Below are positions 8,870 through 18,893 of a DNA stretch of 64,000 bases, in pieces. Position numbers and translations under genes: made by a program. Source of the stretch: Chrysochromulina parva (lineage: Eukaryota; Haptophyta; Prymnesiales; Chrysochromulinaceae); the NCBI GenBank assembly GCA_002887195.1, contig PJAB01000001.1, positions 37,753-101,752 on the forward strand. The letters are read 5' to 3'. Each line of letters starts with the position of its first letter. Position 1 is the stretch's first letter. The notes beneath the pieces were generated by a model, which ran no database searches, was not told where the DNA came from, and worked only from the letters and a program-made list of their open reading frames with translations.

Positions 8870-10129
8870 ATGCCGAAGACCGTTGATGGTCGCGCAACCA
8901 AGTCGGCAATAGTGGTCGCTGGGTCGTCAAAATTGTTACGTCTGGTGCGGAGCGAAGCGGGCGGTACAACGTGGGCATTCGTGGAGCCGTCGAAGGTGGA
9001 AGGGAAGGCGGCGGCACCGAGCACCGCTGCCATCTCGAGTACCGCGGTGGCGAGCAAAGCTGCCAGCTCAAGCAACGCTGCCACCTCGGGCGCGTCATCC
9101 TCGTCGACGTCACACTTGGCGTCCTCCTCGTCTTCCACCGCCTCTCCTTCCAGTGCGATGCGATTCGAGCATGACGCCCCGTACGGCCAGTGTGTGGGCA
9201 CGCTGCGTTGGAGCGAGCAGGACCGATTTCCAGTGCTTGCGCCGTGGCCACGGGGCGAGGTGGCGGGGACACTCACGAATTGGCGCGACTACCTGGAGAT
9301 GCGCCTGCCGCCCGACGCGACGGGTACCATCCGCGTCGAGCCTCCCATGCTCGATGGGCTCTCGTATCCGCTGACGCTCGTTTACGCGCTCCAGCGGCTG
9401 CGGATGCAGCCGCCATCCCCCGGGCCGCTCACGCTGCTGGTTGTGGGCGCCTCGTCCAAGGCGGAGGAGAGGCTGATGCGTGAGTCCACGTACTGGTACG
9501 AGCTCACCCACTTCTTCCCAGGCACGCAGATCGAGCTCGTCTTCTGCGGCCCCGAGATCAGCCACGCGTCGCATGGACGCTCGACGCGCCATGCTGGGCG
9601 CCATGGTGCGCTGAGCTCACGCTGCTACCACGGCACGCTGGGCGAGCTGCTGCGCACGGAGCCGCATCACACGGCCGAGGACACGATCGTCGTGGGCTTC
9701 AACACGGGCATGGGTAACACGAGCGCGGGCATGGCCAAGGGGGGCTTCATGCTCATGCAATCGTGGCTCCCCGATCTCGTCGACCTTCTGCGCGTGGGTT
9801 TCGTAGCGATCTTCACGTGCGCCAACGACTACTCAGATCTGCGCGGCGAGCTCGCGATCTTCGCGCAGATCCTGCGCGCGGAGCTCGTCCTGCCGCCGCA
9901 GCGCTCGCCCTTCAAGGCCGCGACCGTCGTGCGCGAGTCCGACGCGGAGAAGTGTGAATGGTCATGCTCCTCCTGCTACCTGTACGCCGTGTGCGGCCGC
10001 GTCGACGGTGCGCCGCCGCTGCCCGCGAGCAGCATGCCCGGGGCGGAGGGCATGGCCGAGCTTGTTGCCAAGGTCAAGAAGGCGGCCAAAGCCCTTGCGC
10101 GCACGCAGACGGTGTCGAGCGTGCCGTGA
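8870..10129 (+). CDS. MSS51 C-terminal-domain-like protein
   Basis: 419 residues from the ATG at 8870; ATGs at 8825 and further upstream are in frame but add poorly coding sequence. After a Ser/Ala-rich stretch (~45-95) comes a domain with LTLLVVGASSKAEERL, ELTHFFPGTQIELVFCGPEI, DTIVVGFNTGMGN and IFTCANDYSDLRGE. This succession is typical of the C-terminal domain found in MSS51 and several MYND-finger proteins, where a Rossmann-like fold ends in a segment like SPFKAATVVRESD. The MYND zinc finger itself is absent. In yeast Mss51 controls COX1 mRNA translation; extending that role here would be a guess. It is convergent with the FkbM-family gene downstream. Confidence 0.65.
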   Translation: MPKTVDGRATKSAIVVAGSSKLLRLVRSEAGGTTWAFVEPSKVEGKAAAPSTAAISSTAVASKAASSSNAATSGASSSSTSHLASSSSSTASPSSAMRFEHDAPYGQCVGTLRWSEQDRFPVLAPWPRGEVAGTLTNWRDYLEMRLPPDATGTIRVEPPMLDGLSYPLTLVYALQRLRMQPPSPGPLTLLVVGASSKAEERLMRESTYWYELTHFFPGTQIELVFCGPEISHASHGRSTRHAGRHGALSSRCYHGTLGELLRTEPHHTAEDTIVVGFNTGMGNTSAGMAKGGFMLMQSWLPDLVDLLRVGFVAIFTCANDYSDLRGELAIFAQILRAELVLPPQRSPFKAATVVRESDAEKCEWSCSSCYLYAVCGRVDGAPPLPASSMPGAEGMAELVAKVKKAAKALARTQTVSSVP

Positions 10130-10470
10130 CGCGTGAGCCTGCCGACGGAGTGCCGTGACGCGTGTGACGTGAGAGCCGTGGCGCGGCGAGACCCAGATCG
10201 AGAGCACTCCCTTCGACGAGGATTTGACCCGCACTCGGGCGACTCAGAGCGCACATGGGCTCAGGCGGCGTAGCATCGGGAAGCGTAAAGCGGGCGGTGC
10301 GGTTTTTATGATCCTTCGAAGAGTCGATCCAGGGCTCTCCGAATATTAACCCTCGCGCTTATAAAGAACACTTCAACACAGACTTGCACCTGCCTTCCAA
10401 ATTTGACGCCGGGTCCACACGCGATTCAGCCGGTTTCGTTTAACGTTCAGCCGGTAATCCGGGTCCCGGT
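10130..10470. other. Convergent intergenic region
   Basis: Lies between two stop codons. It starts with a short imperfect direct repeat of GTGCCGTGACGCGTG (about 10120 and 10151). No gene is seen. Confidence 0.5.
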
Positions 10471-11916
10471 CTACCGCCACCTTGCGATGAAATGATGCAG
10501 GTCGGGCCTCCACGTTGGCCCCTTGTGGTGCACTTTGTGGCTGCCCTTGCCCTCGCCCCTGTGGTGCACCCTATGGCTGTGATGGCTCTCGCCTTTGTGG
10601 TGCACCTTGTGACCACTCTTGGGATCATCTTGACTCCCGCCCGCCGGCGCGACCTCGTCGCCGTCTGCCGTGCCATTGAGGCCGAGGTGGTGCGCAACGA
10701 GCGCATCGATGATAATCTCGGCATGCGTCTTGGTCGTCGTAATATTTTTCCAGTCGCTGAGCACGTCGTAGATGTGGCCGCCGTGCGCAAAAAGGTCGTT
10801 ATATGCATTACCATAGGCATTGTAGTGACCTTTGCCGCCGGGACCTCTTATCCACGATCCGCCTGACGCAAGCATCTTCATGCCAGCACCCTTCAACATC
10901 AGACGCACGCGGCCGTTTTTTTCGCGATCCGTTCCTTCCGCCTCGATCATCAACACTCGAAACGCAGCAATATCGGAAGTGTTCAGCGCCGCCTCCTCCG
11001 CTCCTTGCACGTCGATCGAACCAAAGTCCACGTGCCCATGAACGTTGGCGGCTACAAGCGTGCGAAGTTCTCTGCATGGCACTGGGACCTCACCGCTTTT
11101 TGCCAGGTGCCCTTGCCATCGATGGAGGTACGCCGGGGTCGTGAGTGATTTCACAGTCGCTACTGCGGCACTGCTTCCAATTAGATTGCTCACGAAGACG
11201 GTGCGCCCATTCTCGCACGCTGCCGCGTGCACCATCGCGGCGTTGCGACCCGAGGCGAGAAGATCACGGAAGCTACTTGGATTGGCTTCGATGAGGAGGC
11301 CTGTCCAGCCCAGGCACCGCTCGAGGGCATACGTGTTTGATCCATGCACGCCATCGAATGCACCAATCTCGAGAAACACGCCAGTACGCCGCTGGTCACG
11401 TGTGAGCTGGCGCATAAGAAGCGGCAGCACCGTGACGCTCTCATCTGTAGCCCAGCGCAAGAAGCAGTCTGTCTGCTGTGCAAGCCTCTTCACCACCTTA
11501 TCTGGAGCTCGTCTCATGGCCTCATGCGTCCGGATTCCGTCCGACAAGGCTCCGACGTATACCTCTTCGTCGCCCAAGCTGCCATATGCAAAGTGGCGTT
11601 GTAAATGCTTGAGACGTTCAAAGTTCACTTGATCACAGTTGCACTGTGTTGCTTGCGTGCGCTGCTTTGCTGAAGATTCGCTTGTGCAATGCGTGCGGCC
11701 AAGTGCCCCACATGAAAATACGCCCGAGCAGCCATTCCACACGGCAATTTTAGCATTGCCCACACACTCGTAACTGAAGCGGTACGCGCACGGATAAACT
11801 TTTGACATCGGCTGCAGAATGCTCACGTTGCAAGTATCGGTATAGGCATAGCTCAATTCAGGTGGATACCGGTGCAGACCAGCCACCGCAACGACGAGCG
11901 AGCGTGCGAGGCCCAT
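10471..11916 (-). CDS. FkbM-family SAM methyltransferase, probably luminal or secreted
   Basis: 481 residues. The N-terminus MGLARSLVVAVAGL is a probable signal peptide or anchor, followed by a Cys-containing segment (residues ~30-110) suggesting a luminal location. The methyltransferase core lies at ~165-390: GVFLEIGAFDGVHGSNTYALE is motif I, GLLIEANPSSF follows motif II, HAAACENGRTVF is next, and FGSIDVQGAEEAAL with FRVLMIEAEG match the typical FkbM (Methyltransf_21) end. Members O-methylate sugars or polyketides; a luminal member points to glycan modification. The last 60 residues are His/Lys/Gly-rich repeats (HKVHHKGE type) that might bind metal. It is divergent from the EF-hand/IQ gene, with 206 bp between starts. 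Confidence 0.8.
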   Translation of the reverse strand: MGLARSLVVAVAGLHRYPPELSYAYTDTCNVSILQPMSKVYPCAYRFSYECVGNAKIAVWNGCSGVFSCGALGRTHCTSESSAKQRTQATQCNCDQVNFERLKHLQRHFAYGSLGDEEVYVGALSDGIRTHEAMRRAPDKVVKRLAQQTDCFLRWATDESVTVLPLLMRQLTRDQRRTGVFLEIGAFDGVHGSNTYALERCLGWTGLLIEANPSSFRDLLASGRNAAMVHAAACENGRTVFVSNLIGSSAAVATVKSLTTPAYLHRWQGHLAKSGEVPVPCRELRTLVAANVHGHVDFGSIDVQGAEEAALNTSDIAAFRVLMIEAEGTDREKNGRVRLMLKGAGMKMLASGGSWIRGPGGKGHYNAYGNAYNDLFAHGGHIYDVLSDWKNITTTKTHAEIIIDALVAHHLGLNGTADGDEVAPAGGSQDDPKSGHKVHHKGESHHSHRVHHRGEGKGSHKVHHKGPTWRPDLHHFIARWR

Positions 11917-12122
11917 TTTATCGACCTACTTGTACAGTACCGGTATACCGCGCGGCGCGGAAACCAAATTTGGTAGGTGAACAGTGATCCGTTGGCGAAG
12001 GAGGACCGAGTGGGGGATCAAGCAAGAAGCTAAAAACTCGACTCGCCTTACGGTTGCGAGCGAAAAGAAGAAGAGCGAAAAGGACGCAAGCATGCTTTGT
12101 GGACGTTACATGTTGACTCCAC

Positions 12123-13922
12123 ATGTCAGCTCTGACATGCGGGATAGTGTACCAGCGCCCCAGACATGATGCATGGCTGCGTGAGAAGCTGATACCTATC
12201 GAGGGCAAGCCTGGCTTCTATTATCCGAACAAGGAGCACGCCCTACGAGCGCGCATACAAGGCCTCCGTGGGCAGGCTGTTGACTCAAACTTCAGGCTGA
12301 GTGCGAGCAATGGCATCAGCGTGGCCGACCAGCTCATGCAAGTGCTCGCAGTGAATCGCGTGCGAGTCATTAATCTGTTCAAGTCGTTCGACGCGAACGC
12401 GGACGGCCGGGTGACGCGAATCGAGTTCCACCGCGCGTTCGAGCATTTGGGCTACGCGGACTATCTGGAGGAGGTGAATGAGCTCTTCCTGAGCCTCGAC
12501 GAGGACGGCACGGGTGCCATCGAATTCGACGAGCTGCACCGCAAGCTGCGCCAGACGAGCCCACTCGCCTTGCGGACATCAAGTGCCAGCACCTCGCGGA
12601 CTTACTCGCGGACCAGCACGCCAGCGGTCGGCGGCATCCGATCGCCGCGCCCACCATCTTGCACGCAGAGCAGGCGGGGCCCCTCGGCGCTCACCTCGGC
12701 GCGCCAAAGCTCCAGCCGCGCCTCCAGCCGCGCGCCTTGCATCATGCCGGCCCTCTCGTCCACCTACGATGTCGGTTCCTTGTACGATGACTCGCGTCCA
12801 CGTTGTACGATTCCGATTCATTCGTCAGCCTGGACCAGCGAGACAAGCTTGCTCGTCAGTTCAGATCTCTTCGAGCTTCGCGACGAGCTGCGCTGGACGC
12901 AGGCGCAGCGGCGGCTCTGGGCAAGTCGACGGCAGGCGAATCTCTCTCGCTTGCAAGGCCTTCGCTGGCTGCAAGGCAAGCGAATGCCAGCTGGGTGCGT
13001 GCCACCGTCACTTTCCGACGACCCGCCCCTTTCGCCATCGAACCGCCCTTTCGCACCCGCGCCGCCGCAGCCGTTCTTTGCGATGCTTCCCACAGAGGCG
13101 ATCATCGATGCGCTCGTGCACGAGCGGCTCGAGGAGTCCCTCCGAGCACTTCAGACGTCGCGAAAGGCCATCCACACGGCGGAGGTAGAGGAGGAGAAGG
13201 CTGCTGAGGAAGGCGCGCGGCGAAATGCTGGCTCAGCCAAAGCAGAGGCGGAGGCAAGGGCAGCAGAGGAGTCAGAGGCGGCGACGAAGCTGCAGGCTCA
13301 AGTGCGCGGCCGTGGCGTGCGCCAACATGCAAGGGAGTCTCGATCGGAGCCAGAAGGGAGGACGAGCCTGAAGGTCATCGAGCATGCGGAGGAAGCGGCA
13401 GCGCCCTTGTCGGAGGAGGCGGCGGCGCCAGTGTCTGAGGAGGCGGCGCCTGCGTCTGAGGAGGCGGTGCCCGCGTCTGAGCTACAGCCCCGGCCAGAGG
13501 AGACGGTGCTCGGGACTGCGGAGGCGGCGCCCCTGAACATCATGGACGCGCCCATTATGGTCGCGGATGGACCAGGTCACTTACCAGATCACCGCCGGAA
13601 CTTTGTGGTCATCAGTGTCGATATCGAAGAGTCGAGCCACACGTTCATTGAGGTGAATGCACTCTCATCGCCTGACGCACTCGTGACCGTCGCCATCGAC
13701 ATCGAAGAATCATGCCACGCGTCCTTTGAGATCATGAACGCTCTCCCAGAAGGGCTCGTGAGCATCGAGTTGCCCGTGCGTCCTTCGAGTCGCGCGTCCA
13801 TGAGACTCGACATGGTCTCTGTCTCTGATGCGCTCGTGAGCGTCGATTATCTCGTGCGTCCTTCGAGTCGCGCGTCCGTGAGGCTCGAGACTCTCCCTGA
13901 CGTCGATGTCGATGCCAACTAG
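12123..13922 (+). CDS. EF-hand and IQ-motif protein
   Basis: 599 residues. Two EF-hands form a pair near residues 80-150: FDANADGRVTRIEF and LDEDGTGAIEFDEL, both with complete calcium-ligand patterns. A Ser/Arg/Pro-rich stretch follows, then an Ala/Glu helix and an IQ-type calmodulin-binding motif (ATKLQAQVRGRG, ~390). After it come short repeats of EEAAAPVSEEAAP type, and two pairs of diverged C-terminal repeats, IDIEESxHxxFE and SxELPVRPSSRASxRL. A calcium-sensing scaffold is the fair reading; no enzyme domain is seen. Sequence just beyond the stop still resembles the EEAA repeats. Confidence 0.75.
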   Translation: MSALTCGIVYQRPRHDAWLREKLIPIEGKPGFYYPNKEHALRARIQGLRGQAVDSNFRLSASNGISVADQLMQVLAVNRVRVINLFKSFDANADGRVTRIEFHRAFEHLGYADYLEEVNELFLSLDEDGTGAIEFDELHRKLRQTSPLALRTSSASTSRTYSRTSTPAVGGIRSPRPPSCTQSRRGPSALTSARQSSSRASSRAPCIMPALSSTYDVGSLYDDSRPRCTIPIHSSAWTSETSLLVSSDLFELRDELRWTQAQRRLWASRRQANLSRLQGLRWLQGKRMPAGCVPPSLSDDPPLSPSNRPFAPAPPQPFFAMLPTEAIIDALVHERLEESLRALQTSRKAIHTAEVEEEKAAEEGARRNAGSAKAEAEARAAEESEAATKLQAQVRGRGVRQHARESRSEPEGRTSLKVIEHAEEAAAPLSEEAAAPVSEEAAPASEEAVPASELQPRPEETVLGTAEAAPLNIMDAPIMVADGPGHLPDHRRNFVVISVDIEESSHTFIEVNALSSPDALVTVAIDIEESCHASFEIMNALPEGLVSIELPVRPSSRASMRLDMVSVSDALVSVDYLVRPSSRASVRLETLPDVDVDAN

Positions 13923-14371
13923 GAGTCAATCCAAGCACCTTTTGAGCACCCTTTGAGATCGATGCTATCTACACATGAAACGTCCGAGGCGGCGGGCGCG
14001 TCCTTGTCTGAGGAGGCGGCGGGCCGGCGGCGCCCGTGCCTGAAGAGGCGGCCCCGGCGCGCCCGCGGAGGCGGCGCCCGCGTCCGAGGCGGAAGCGCCG
14101 GAGGCGCACTGTAAGTGGTTGGTTACCAGCTAGTTACTTGTTTGTCACTACAGACTACTACTCACTATTAAGCGGCATCCGGCAAGTCACGTACCGGGCA
14201 AGTTACTACAACTAGCAAGTTACTAACAAGAGTCCACCGCGCACCGGTGACGTTTGAGCGCCTTGTGTTCTTTGCGTGGTAGTGGCAGAGGCGCGTAGCG
14301 TCTCAAACACACAGAGCTGACCTTTTCTCCTTGTACTTTTCTGATGAGTTCACGGACTTGAGGACGCCGAT
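13923..14371. other. Intergenic region with a repeat remnant
   Basis: The stretch 13975-14110 still reads as Ser-Glu-Glu-Ala-Ala-type codons in short frames interrupted by shifts, resembling the upstream gene's repeats. The rest (14110-14371) is AT-richer with several CAAGTTACTA/CTAGTTACT-like copies (GTTACT words at 14134-14225) and holds no gene. Confidence 0.5.
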
Positions 14372-15193
14372 ATGGACGATATGGAGGCACCAACATCCGC
14401 CGAAGTGCGTACTGCACCAGATGGCGCCGCCTACACCAAGGAAGAGTTCATGGCGTTCTTTGGCGGCACCCGGGAGTGGGACCAAGCTGCTCCGCGAGCA
14501 ACTAAGCATAATGCTCCGACGCACTTTGTCGCATTTCGCTTACCGTCTCCCGAGCTCCACGCAGAGGTTCAGAGGGTGCAACAGCTTGTTATTGGCCGTG
14601 ATGGGCGGCTTGCTGGCACCGATGTACCTCCGGAGAAATCTCATCTGACGGCATTCGTTCTTCATTGCGCCGATGACGAGGCTATGGCGCGTGCACGCGA
14701 AGCCATGAATGCGTGCGCTCCTCTGCTCATGGCGATTCCAAGACCGACGCTGCATCTTTGGGGCCTCGGAAGCTTTGGAACACGCGTGCTATATGTGAGC
14801 GTGGGCGAGTCTGACGGATATCGAGCGCGCTTGAGCACCATTGTTGATGATGTGGCAGCTCAATTTCGCGCCTTCGGATTGGCAGTGCAACATGAGACGG
14901 GCGCGTGGGTGCCACACGTGACGCTGCTCAAGACGAGCCGCGTCTCAGGTGGGCCTCGGGGAGCGTGGAGCTCGAGGAGGCACCGAGGCGGGGTACCTCC
15001 GCCCAGTATTGCCGCGGTTGCCTTCGACGATCTCGTGAACGAGGTCGATTTGGGATGGCACACATTGCCGAGCATGGAGCTGTGCGCGATGCAGGGCGTC
15101 GGCGCGGACGGCTTCTACCACGTCGAAGCAGCGCTGCCATTCCCCTCTATTTGCTCTTTTGATTTTGACGGTGCGGTGGACGGAGAGTCCTAA
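14372..15193 (+). CDS. 2H-superfamily phosphoesterase, AKAP7-like
   Basis: 273 residues. The two signature motifs of the 2H phosphoesterase fold are present: SHLTAFVLH (~90) and PHVTLLKTS (~185), with the family's usual spacing. The segment THFVAFRLPSPELHAEVQRVQQ at the start of the domain and LHLWGLGSFGTRVLYV between the motifs fit the AKAP7 nuclear-localisation-signal domain family, whose animal members hydrolyse 2',5'-linked oligoadenylates or bind nucleotides. Substrate here is unknown; RNA end repair or cyclic phosphate hydrolysis are the alternatives. There is no targeting peptide. The final FDFDGAVDGES tail is acidic. Confidence 0.75.
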   Translation: MDDMEAPTSAEVRTAPDGAAYTKEEFMAFFGGTREWDQAAPRATKHNAPTHFVAFRLPSPELHAEVQRVQQLVIGRDGRLAGTDVPPEKSHLTAFVLHCADDEAMARAREAMNACAPLLMAIPRPTLHLWGLGSFGTRVLYVSVGESDGYRARLSTIVDDVAAQFRAFGLAVQHETGAWVPHVTLLKTSRVSGGPRGAWSSRRHRGGVPPPSIAAVAFDDLVNEVDLGWHTLPSMELCAMQGVGADGFYHVEAALPFPSICSFDFDGAVDGES

Positions 15194-15453
15194 TTTTAAT
15201 GTTGAGCTGTAGACGACGTAAAGCTATGGCGTATGGGCGTCAGAGCCGTGCACGCGACGCCGAAGACGACACACAGGCACATGGCACACACACACTTGTA
15301 GGCACACGGCGCTCGGCGGGGCGGACGATAGTGGTCAGGTGTGCACATGCCACATCCGATTCTCGCAGTGCACATCGCAGCCCGGCGGTGCCGCACGGAG
15401 CGGCCCCAGCCGCGAACGCACGCGAGGCTACTTTCTCTAGCCATCGCCCTTGC

Positions 15454-16823
15454 TCAGATCTCGACCTCGCGCATCCAGCCGTGCCGATCCTCCTCCTCGC
15501 CGAGCTGGATGGCCATGAGCGTTTTGCGTAGCTCGTTGAGCACCTCGAACTTTCCAAACTCATACTTGACGTCGCCATCAGTGATGGAGGCGATCGGCGC
15601 GACCACCGTTGCAGTGCCGCACGCACCGACCTCATCCATGGTTTTGACCTCCTCCCAGCTCACAGGGCGCGGCTGTACGGTGAGGCCCTTGTCCTTGGCG
15701 AGCTGCATCAGCATTTTGTTGGTAATCGATGGCAGGATCGAAGGCGAGTGTGGCGTGACGTATTCACCATTCTTCGTGATGCCCAAGAAATTAGACACGG
15801 AGAACTCCTCGACGTACTGATTCTCCTTCGCGTCCAGGTACAGCGTCGTGCCGAAGCCACCCGCCTTGGCCAGCTTGAGCGGCAGGAGGTCGGCCGCGTC
15901 TGCGCAGCGTCCGTACGCACTCACCCACACACACGCTCTAATGAAGGAGGCACAAGAGAGAGAGAGAGAGAGGCAGGCAAGAGAGAGAGAGAAACAGGCA
16001 GCCGGCACGGCAAGGAAATCGCCGCTCTCTCGCCGCTGCGCGCGTGGTTCGAGGGAGGACGGACGCGGCGCGCACAGTTGCCGCCCGCCTTGACGCCGCC
16101 AGTTCCTCGCGGCGCCGCGCGGTCAAAGTCCTGGCAGATGACCGCGTGCACGCCGCTCTGCACACCCTTGCCAAAGTAGTTGCCCACAGGCGTGACAGCA
16201 ACCATGAATGTAAACTCGGGGCACGGCTGGAGGCCAAGGATAGGGCCCGAGCCCATCAGGAAAGGGCGGATGTACATCGAGCCACCCGACCCGTATGGCG
16301 GCACGAACTCCGCGTTAGCACGCACGGCCCAGTCGATGGCTTTGTTGAACATCTTCTTGGGCACCGGCGCCATGACGAGGCGCGCAGCGCCTGTGTTCAT
16401 GCGCGCTGAGTTTTCGTCGAGGTTGCACACGCGAATCCGGCCGTCCGCACACCGGAACGCCTTGCAGCCCTCGAAGAGCGTCATGCCATAGTGCAGAACG
16501 CCCGCGTGGATGTGCATGTTCATGTACGGGTCCCTGATGAAGCGGCCGGCGTCCCATGAGCTCGTCTTGCTGGACCATGTGTGCCGCACGTGCCCATTTG
16601 TCGGCAAGATGCCGAACGCCAGCTCCTCCCAATTAGTTATTCGCGCCGGCTCTGTGCGCGGCGGCAAATGCGCCTCTGCCTCAGCGAGTTTGCCTTCCAG
16701 ACGGCTCACCTGCAGTAGCAGCTCCAGCTCGCGAGGGCTGACGCTGGTCGCGTCACTGCCCAGCGTACGTATCTTCCACGATGCGACGGCGCTTCGTGGA
16801 AGAGCACGAGCGATGCCGAGCAT
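15454..16823 (-). CDS. Branched-chain amino acid aminotransferase (fold type IV PLP enzyme), complement(join(15454..15899, 16076..16823))
   Basis: 397 residues after removing one intron. The N-terminus MLGIARALPRSAVASWKIRTLG looks like a mitochondrial or plastid presequence. Conserved family motifs are LHYGMTLFEGCKAFR, the PLP-binding lysine in GTGGVKAGGNYAADLLP (this motif spans the splice junction and fixes it), LYLDAKENQYVEEFSVSNF, TPHSPSILPSITNKML and DEVGACGTATVVAPI. The enzyme swaps amino groups between 2-oxoglutarate and Leu, Ile or Val. Without the intron removed the frame would run into RRVRPPSNHARS and stop. The length is normal for eukaryotic BCATs. Confidence 0.9.
15900..16075 (-). 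other. 176-bp intron of BCAT with terminal inverted repeats and GA microsatellite
   Basis: On the minus strand the donor is T|GTGCGCG and the acceptor GCGCAG|ACGCGG. Near the two ends lie GCGCAGCGTCCGT (15902-15914) and ACGGACGCGGCGC (16059-16071), complementary at 12 of 13 positions. A (GA)n tract lies at about 15953-15993. Confidence 0.85.
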
Positions 16824-17420
16824 TGTCGACCCACGTTCACACCAGGCACGACCTTTCCGACTGTGAGTTGGTGCCTTCTCGGGGACCGCAAACTCCTGCT
16901 CACAGCCGTTTCACACAGAGCTGACGTTCACACATATGTTTGCATGTTGTGCTTCTCTGAGTTCTCTGCGTCTGGGTTGCGTCACAGTGTTCAATAAGCC
17001 TATGTAGAGGCAATTACCTGAGTAGTGAGAAGGTCCCCCTAGGTCAAAAAGTGCGCTCGGTGAGTCGGTCTAATCGGTCCCCCTGTGTGAACGGTCAAGG
17101 TGGCACCTTTTCAAAAGGACACGCTTACATCATGGTTCATGCGATACTAGAGAGGCTGGACGGGCGGGGCGGGGAACAGACTTGACTAAAAGTCGTGCCG
17201 TAAGAAAGTACTAGCACATGACCGCGGACGAGGGACGTCACGGTCCCCGGGGGCGAACGTGAAACGCGCGACCGTCCCCTCGCGCGCGCCCACCACACAC
17301 TGGGACCGGGCTCTCCGCCTACAAGAGGACGGAACTCGATCCCCACGCGGTGTCAACACAAGTACAGAGTACTCGCTCGCCGGGCTACGCTGCAGCGTGC
17401 AGAGCACCACGTCGGTCCGA
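16824..17420. other. Intergenic region, no gene seen
   Basis: Upstream of BCAT and downstream of the bestrophin gene, both on the minus strand. Frames are short. GGTCCCCCTAGG and GGTCCCCCTGTG near 17033 and 17084 form a short direct repeat. It probably holds the BCAT promoter. Confidence 0.5.
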
Positions 17421-18695
17421 TTAACTCACATTCACACTCGAACGCTCCAAGGGGGTACGTACGAGCGTTCGCATCCTGCGCACGTCGGCCATCAGCCACT
17501 TGTGGCACTTGATCAGTGGCAGGATCGCAAACGGCTCCTCGATCTGCACGGCAATGTCCTCTATCGAGAGGAAAATGAAGGAGACAAACATCATCGCCGC
17601 CGCGAGCCCTATCTGAGGCTTGTCGAACAAGTTGGTGGACGCGGCGCTGACGTCGGCAAAGGTGCTCGCAAGCGCAAACGGGAGCAGAGAGAGCCAAAGC
17701 CACAGGAAGCGCACCGAGTACCGCGTGTATCCGAGCGGGATGGGTACGCGGAGCAGATTCTCGCACTTGCCAAGTGCTGCAGTCACCTTGCTAAACTCGT
17801 CGTCGATGTTGACCTCCTGCCCCTCTGAGATGGAGGTCAGCCGGCGGGAGACCCCGATCGAGATCGCAGTGATCGCCAGGTAGGGCGTCGTTGCCACCTT
17901 GGACCCATCTGAGGGCACATTCTCGGCGCGCCCGGCGGCAAATCTGAGCAGCTGGGCCTCCTGCACCGCCTTGAGTGGCTTGCCGCGGAGGTACGAGCCC
18001 ATAATCCAACCATGCAGCAGCACGCAGGCGTCAATGAGCTCCAAGGCTGCGAGGCGCTCCGCATCGCTGAACTTATCGCGGCCGCTCCAGACCACCAGCT
18101 TGCGTATGATGGAACGGAGGGATGACGTGATCTGCCACACAGCCTCACAGCCATTGGTGAAGCGGTCGTTTGCCGTGTCGGTGCGGAACACCAGCAGCAG
18201 GCCCAACACAGGTGAGGTGAGCTCGAAGGGCGTCAAGGGCAGCTGAATCGACGGGAGATTCGTCAGCCACGGCAGCATAGGCTGGTCCATGCTCGCCACG
18301 GTCGAGGGATAGAATTGTGCAAAATCATTATAGAGCCCGATGAGAAAGGAGTAGACGACTAACGGTGCGACGGTGCCGCTAATGCGTCGGGTGGTAGGAC
18401 CGACCAAGATGCCAGGTATGAGACGAGAATATCGTGACGACGACCTGTGCTGGTCCCAGCGGGCGATGTCAAACGGCGCCTCATCATCGCGGTTGCCGTC
18501 AAACACCACTGGCTGCTCGGACAGCACACCACCGCGCGTGACGCTGGCCTCCTGGCGAATTTCATCGAGAAGGCTGCAGCGTGGCCGCGGGTGCCTCGGC
18601 ATGCTCCGAGGTGTCATCAAAGTGAGCACCCTCGGCATGCCCCGAGGCGTCATCAAAGCTAGGGCCAGCACTTCTGGCGAGACGATGAGCACCAT
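17421..18695 (-). CDS. Bestrophin-type anion channel
   Basis: 424 residues. The core (~75-420) matches the bestrophin/RFP-TM family: SRYSRLIPGILVGPTTRRI, the first membrane helix VAPLVVYSFLIGLYN, then PFELTSPVLGLLLVFRTDTANDRF, a variant of the conserved family segment before the second helix, and a WQITSSLRSIIRKL helix. Two later hydrophobic helices (FLWLWLSLLPFALAS and IGLAAAMMFVSFIFLSIEDIAVQIEEPF) complete the family's layout, the last containing the acidic IEEPF calcium-clasp-like segment. The first ~55 residues are basic, Pro/Arg-rich and internally duplicated, consistent with a plastid presequence. Plant VCCN1-type homologues carry chloride across the thylakoid; location here is inferred. 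Confidence 0.85.
   Translation of the reverse strand: MVLIVSPEVLALALMTPRGMPRVLTLMTPRSMPRHPRPRCSLLDEIRQEASVTRGGVLSEQPVVFDGNRDDEAPFDIARWDQHRSSSRYSRLIPGILVGPTTRRISGTVAPLVVYSFLIGLYNDFAQFYPSTVASMDQPMLPWLTNLPSIQLPLTPFELTSPVLGLLLVFRTDTANDRFTNGCEAVWQITSSLRSIIRKLVVWSGRDKFSDAERLAALELIDACVLLHGWIMGSYLRGKPLKAVQEAQLLRFAAGRAENVPSDGSKVATTPYLAITAISIGVSRRLTSISEGQEVNIDDEFSKVTAALGKCENLLRVPIPLGYTRYSVRFLWLWLSLLPFALASTFADVSAASTNLFDKPQIGLAAAMMFVSFIFLSIEDIAVQIEEPFAILPLIKCHKWLMADVRRMRTLVRTPLERSSVNVS
18595..18665 (-). repeat. 36-bp direct duplication in the bestrophin N-terminus
   Basis: CTCGGCATGC-CCGAGG-GTCATCAAAG occurs at 18595 and 18631 with a few substitutions. It encodes a doubled LMTPRxMPR unit. The 36-bp period keeps the frame. 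Confidence 0.85.
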
Positions 18696-18893
18696 TGAAA
18701 TCTTATTTCAGTCGCGAGTGAGGGAGCCGATCACCGATCACCCCACCAAAATCTGCAACCAAAATCTCAAAAGCGAGCACACCGGAGATTTTGTTCTCGA
18801 TACCGGGGATGTGTGTCCAAGAGAAATCGAGGCATCGAAATCTCCCAAGTCTTCCCGCGTACGCGGTAACTTTTTTCGACTGCCCGCTTTGTG

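Noticed and set aside
18891..18893. GTG start for the isochorismatase-like protein
   Set aside because: Nuclear genes use ATG and one follows immediately at 18894.
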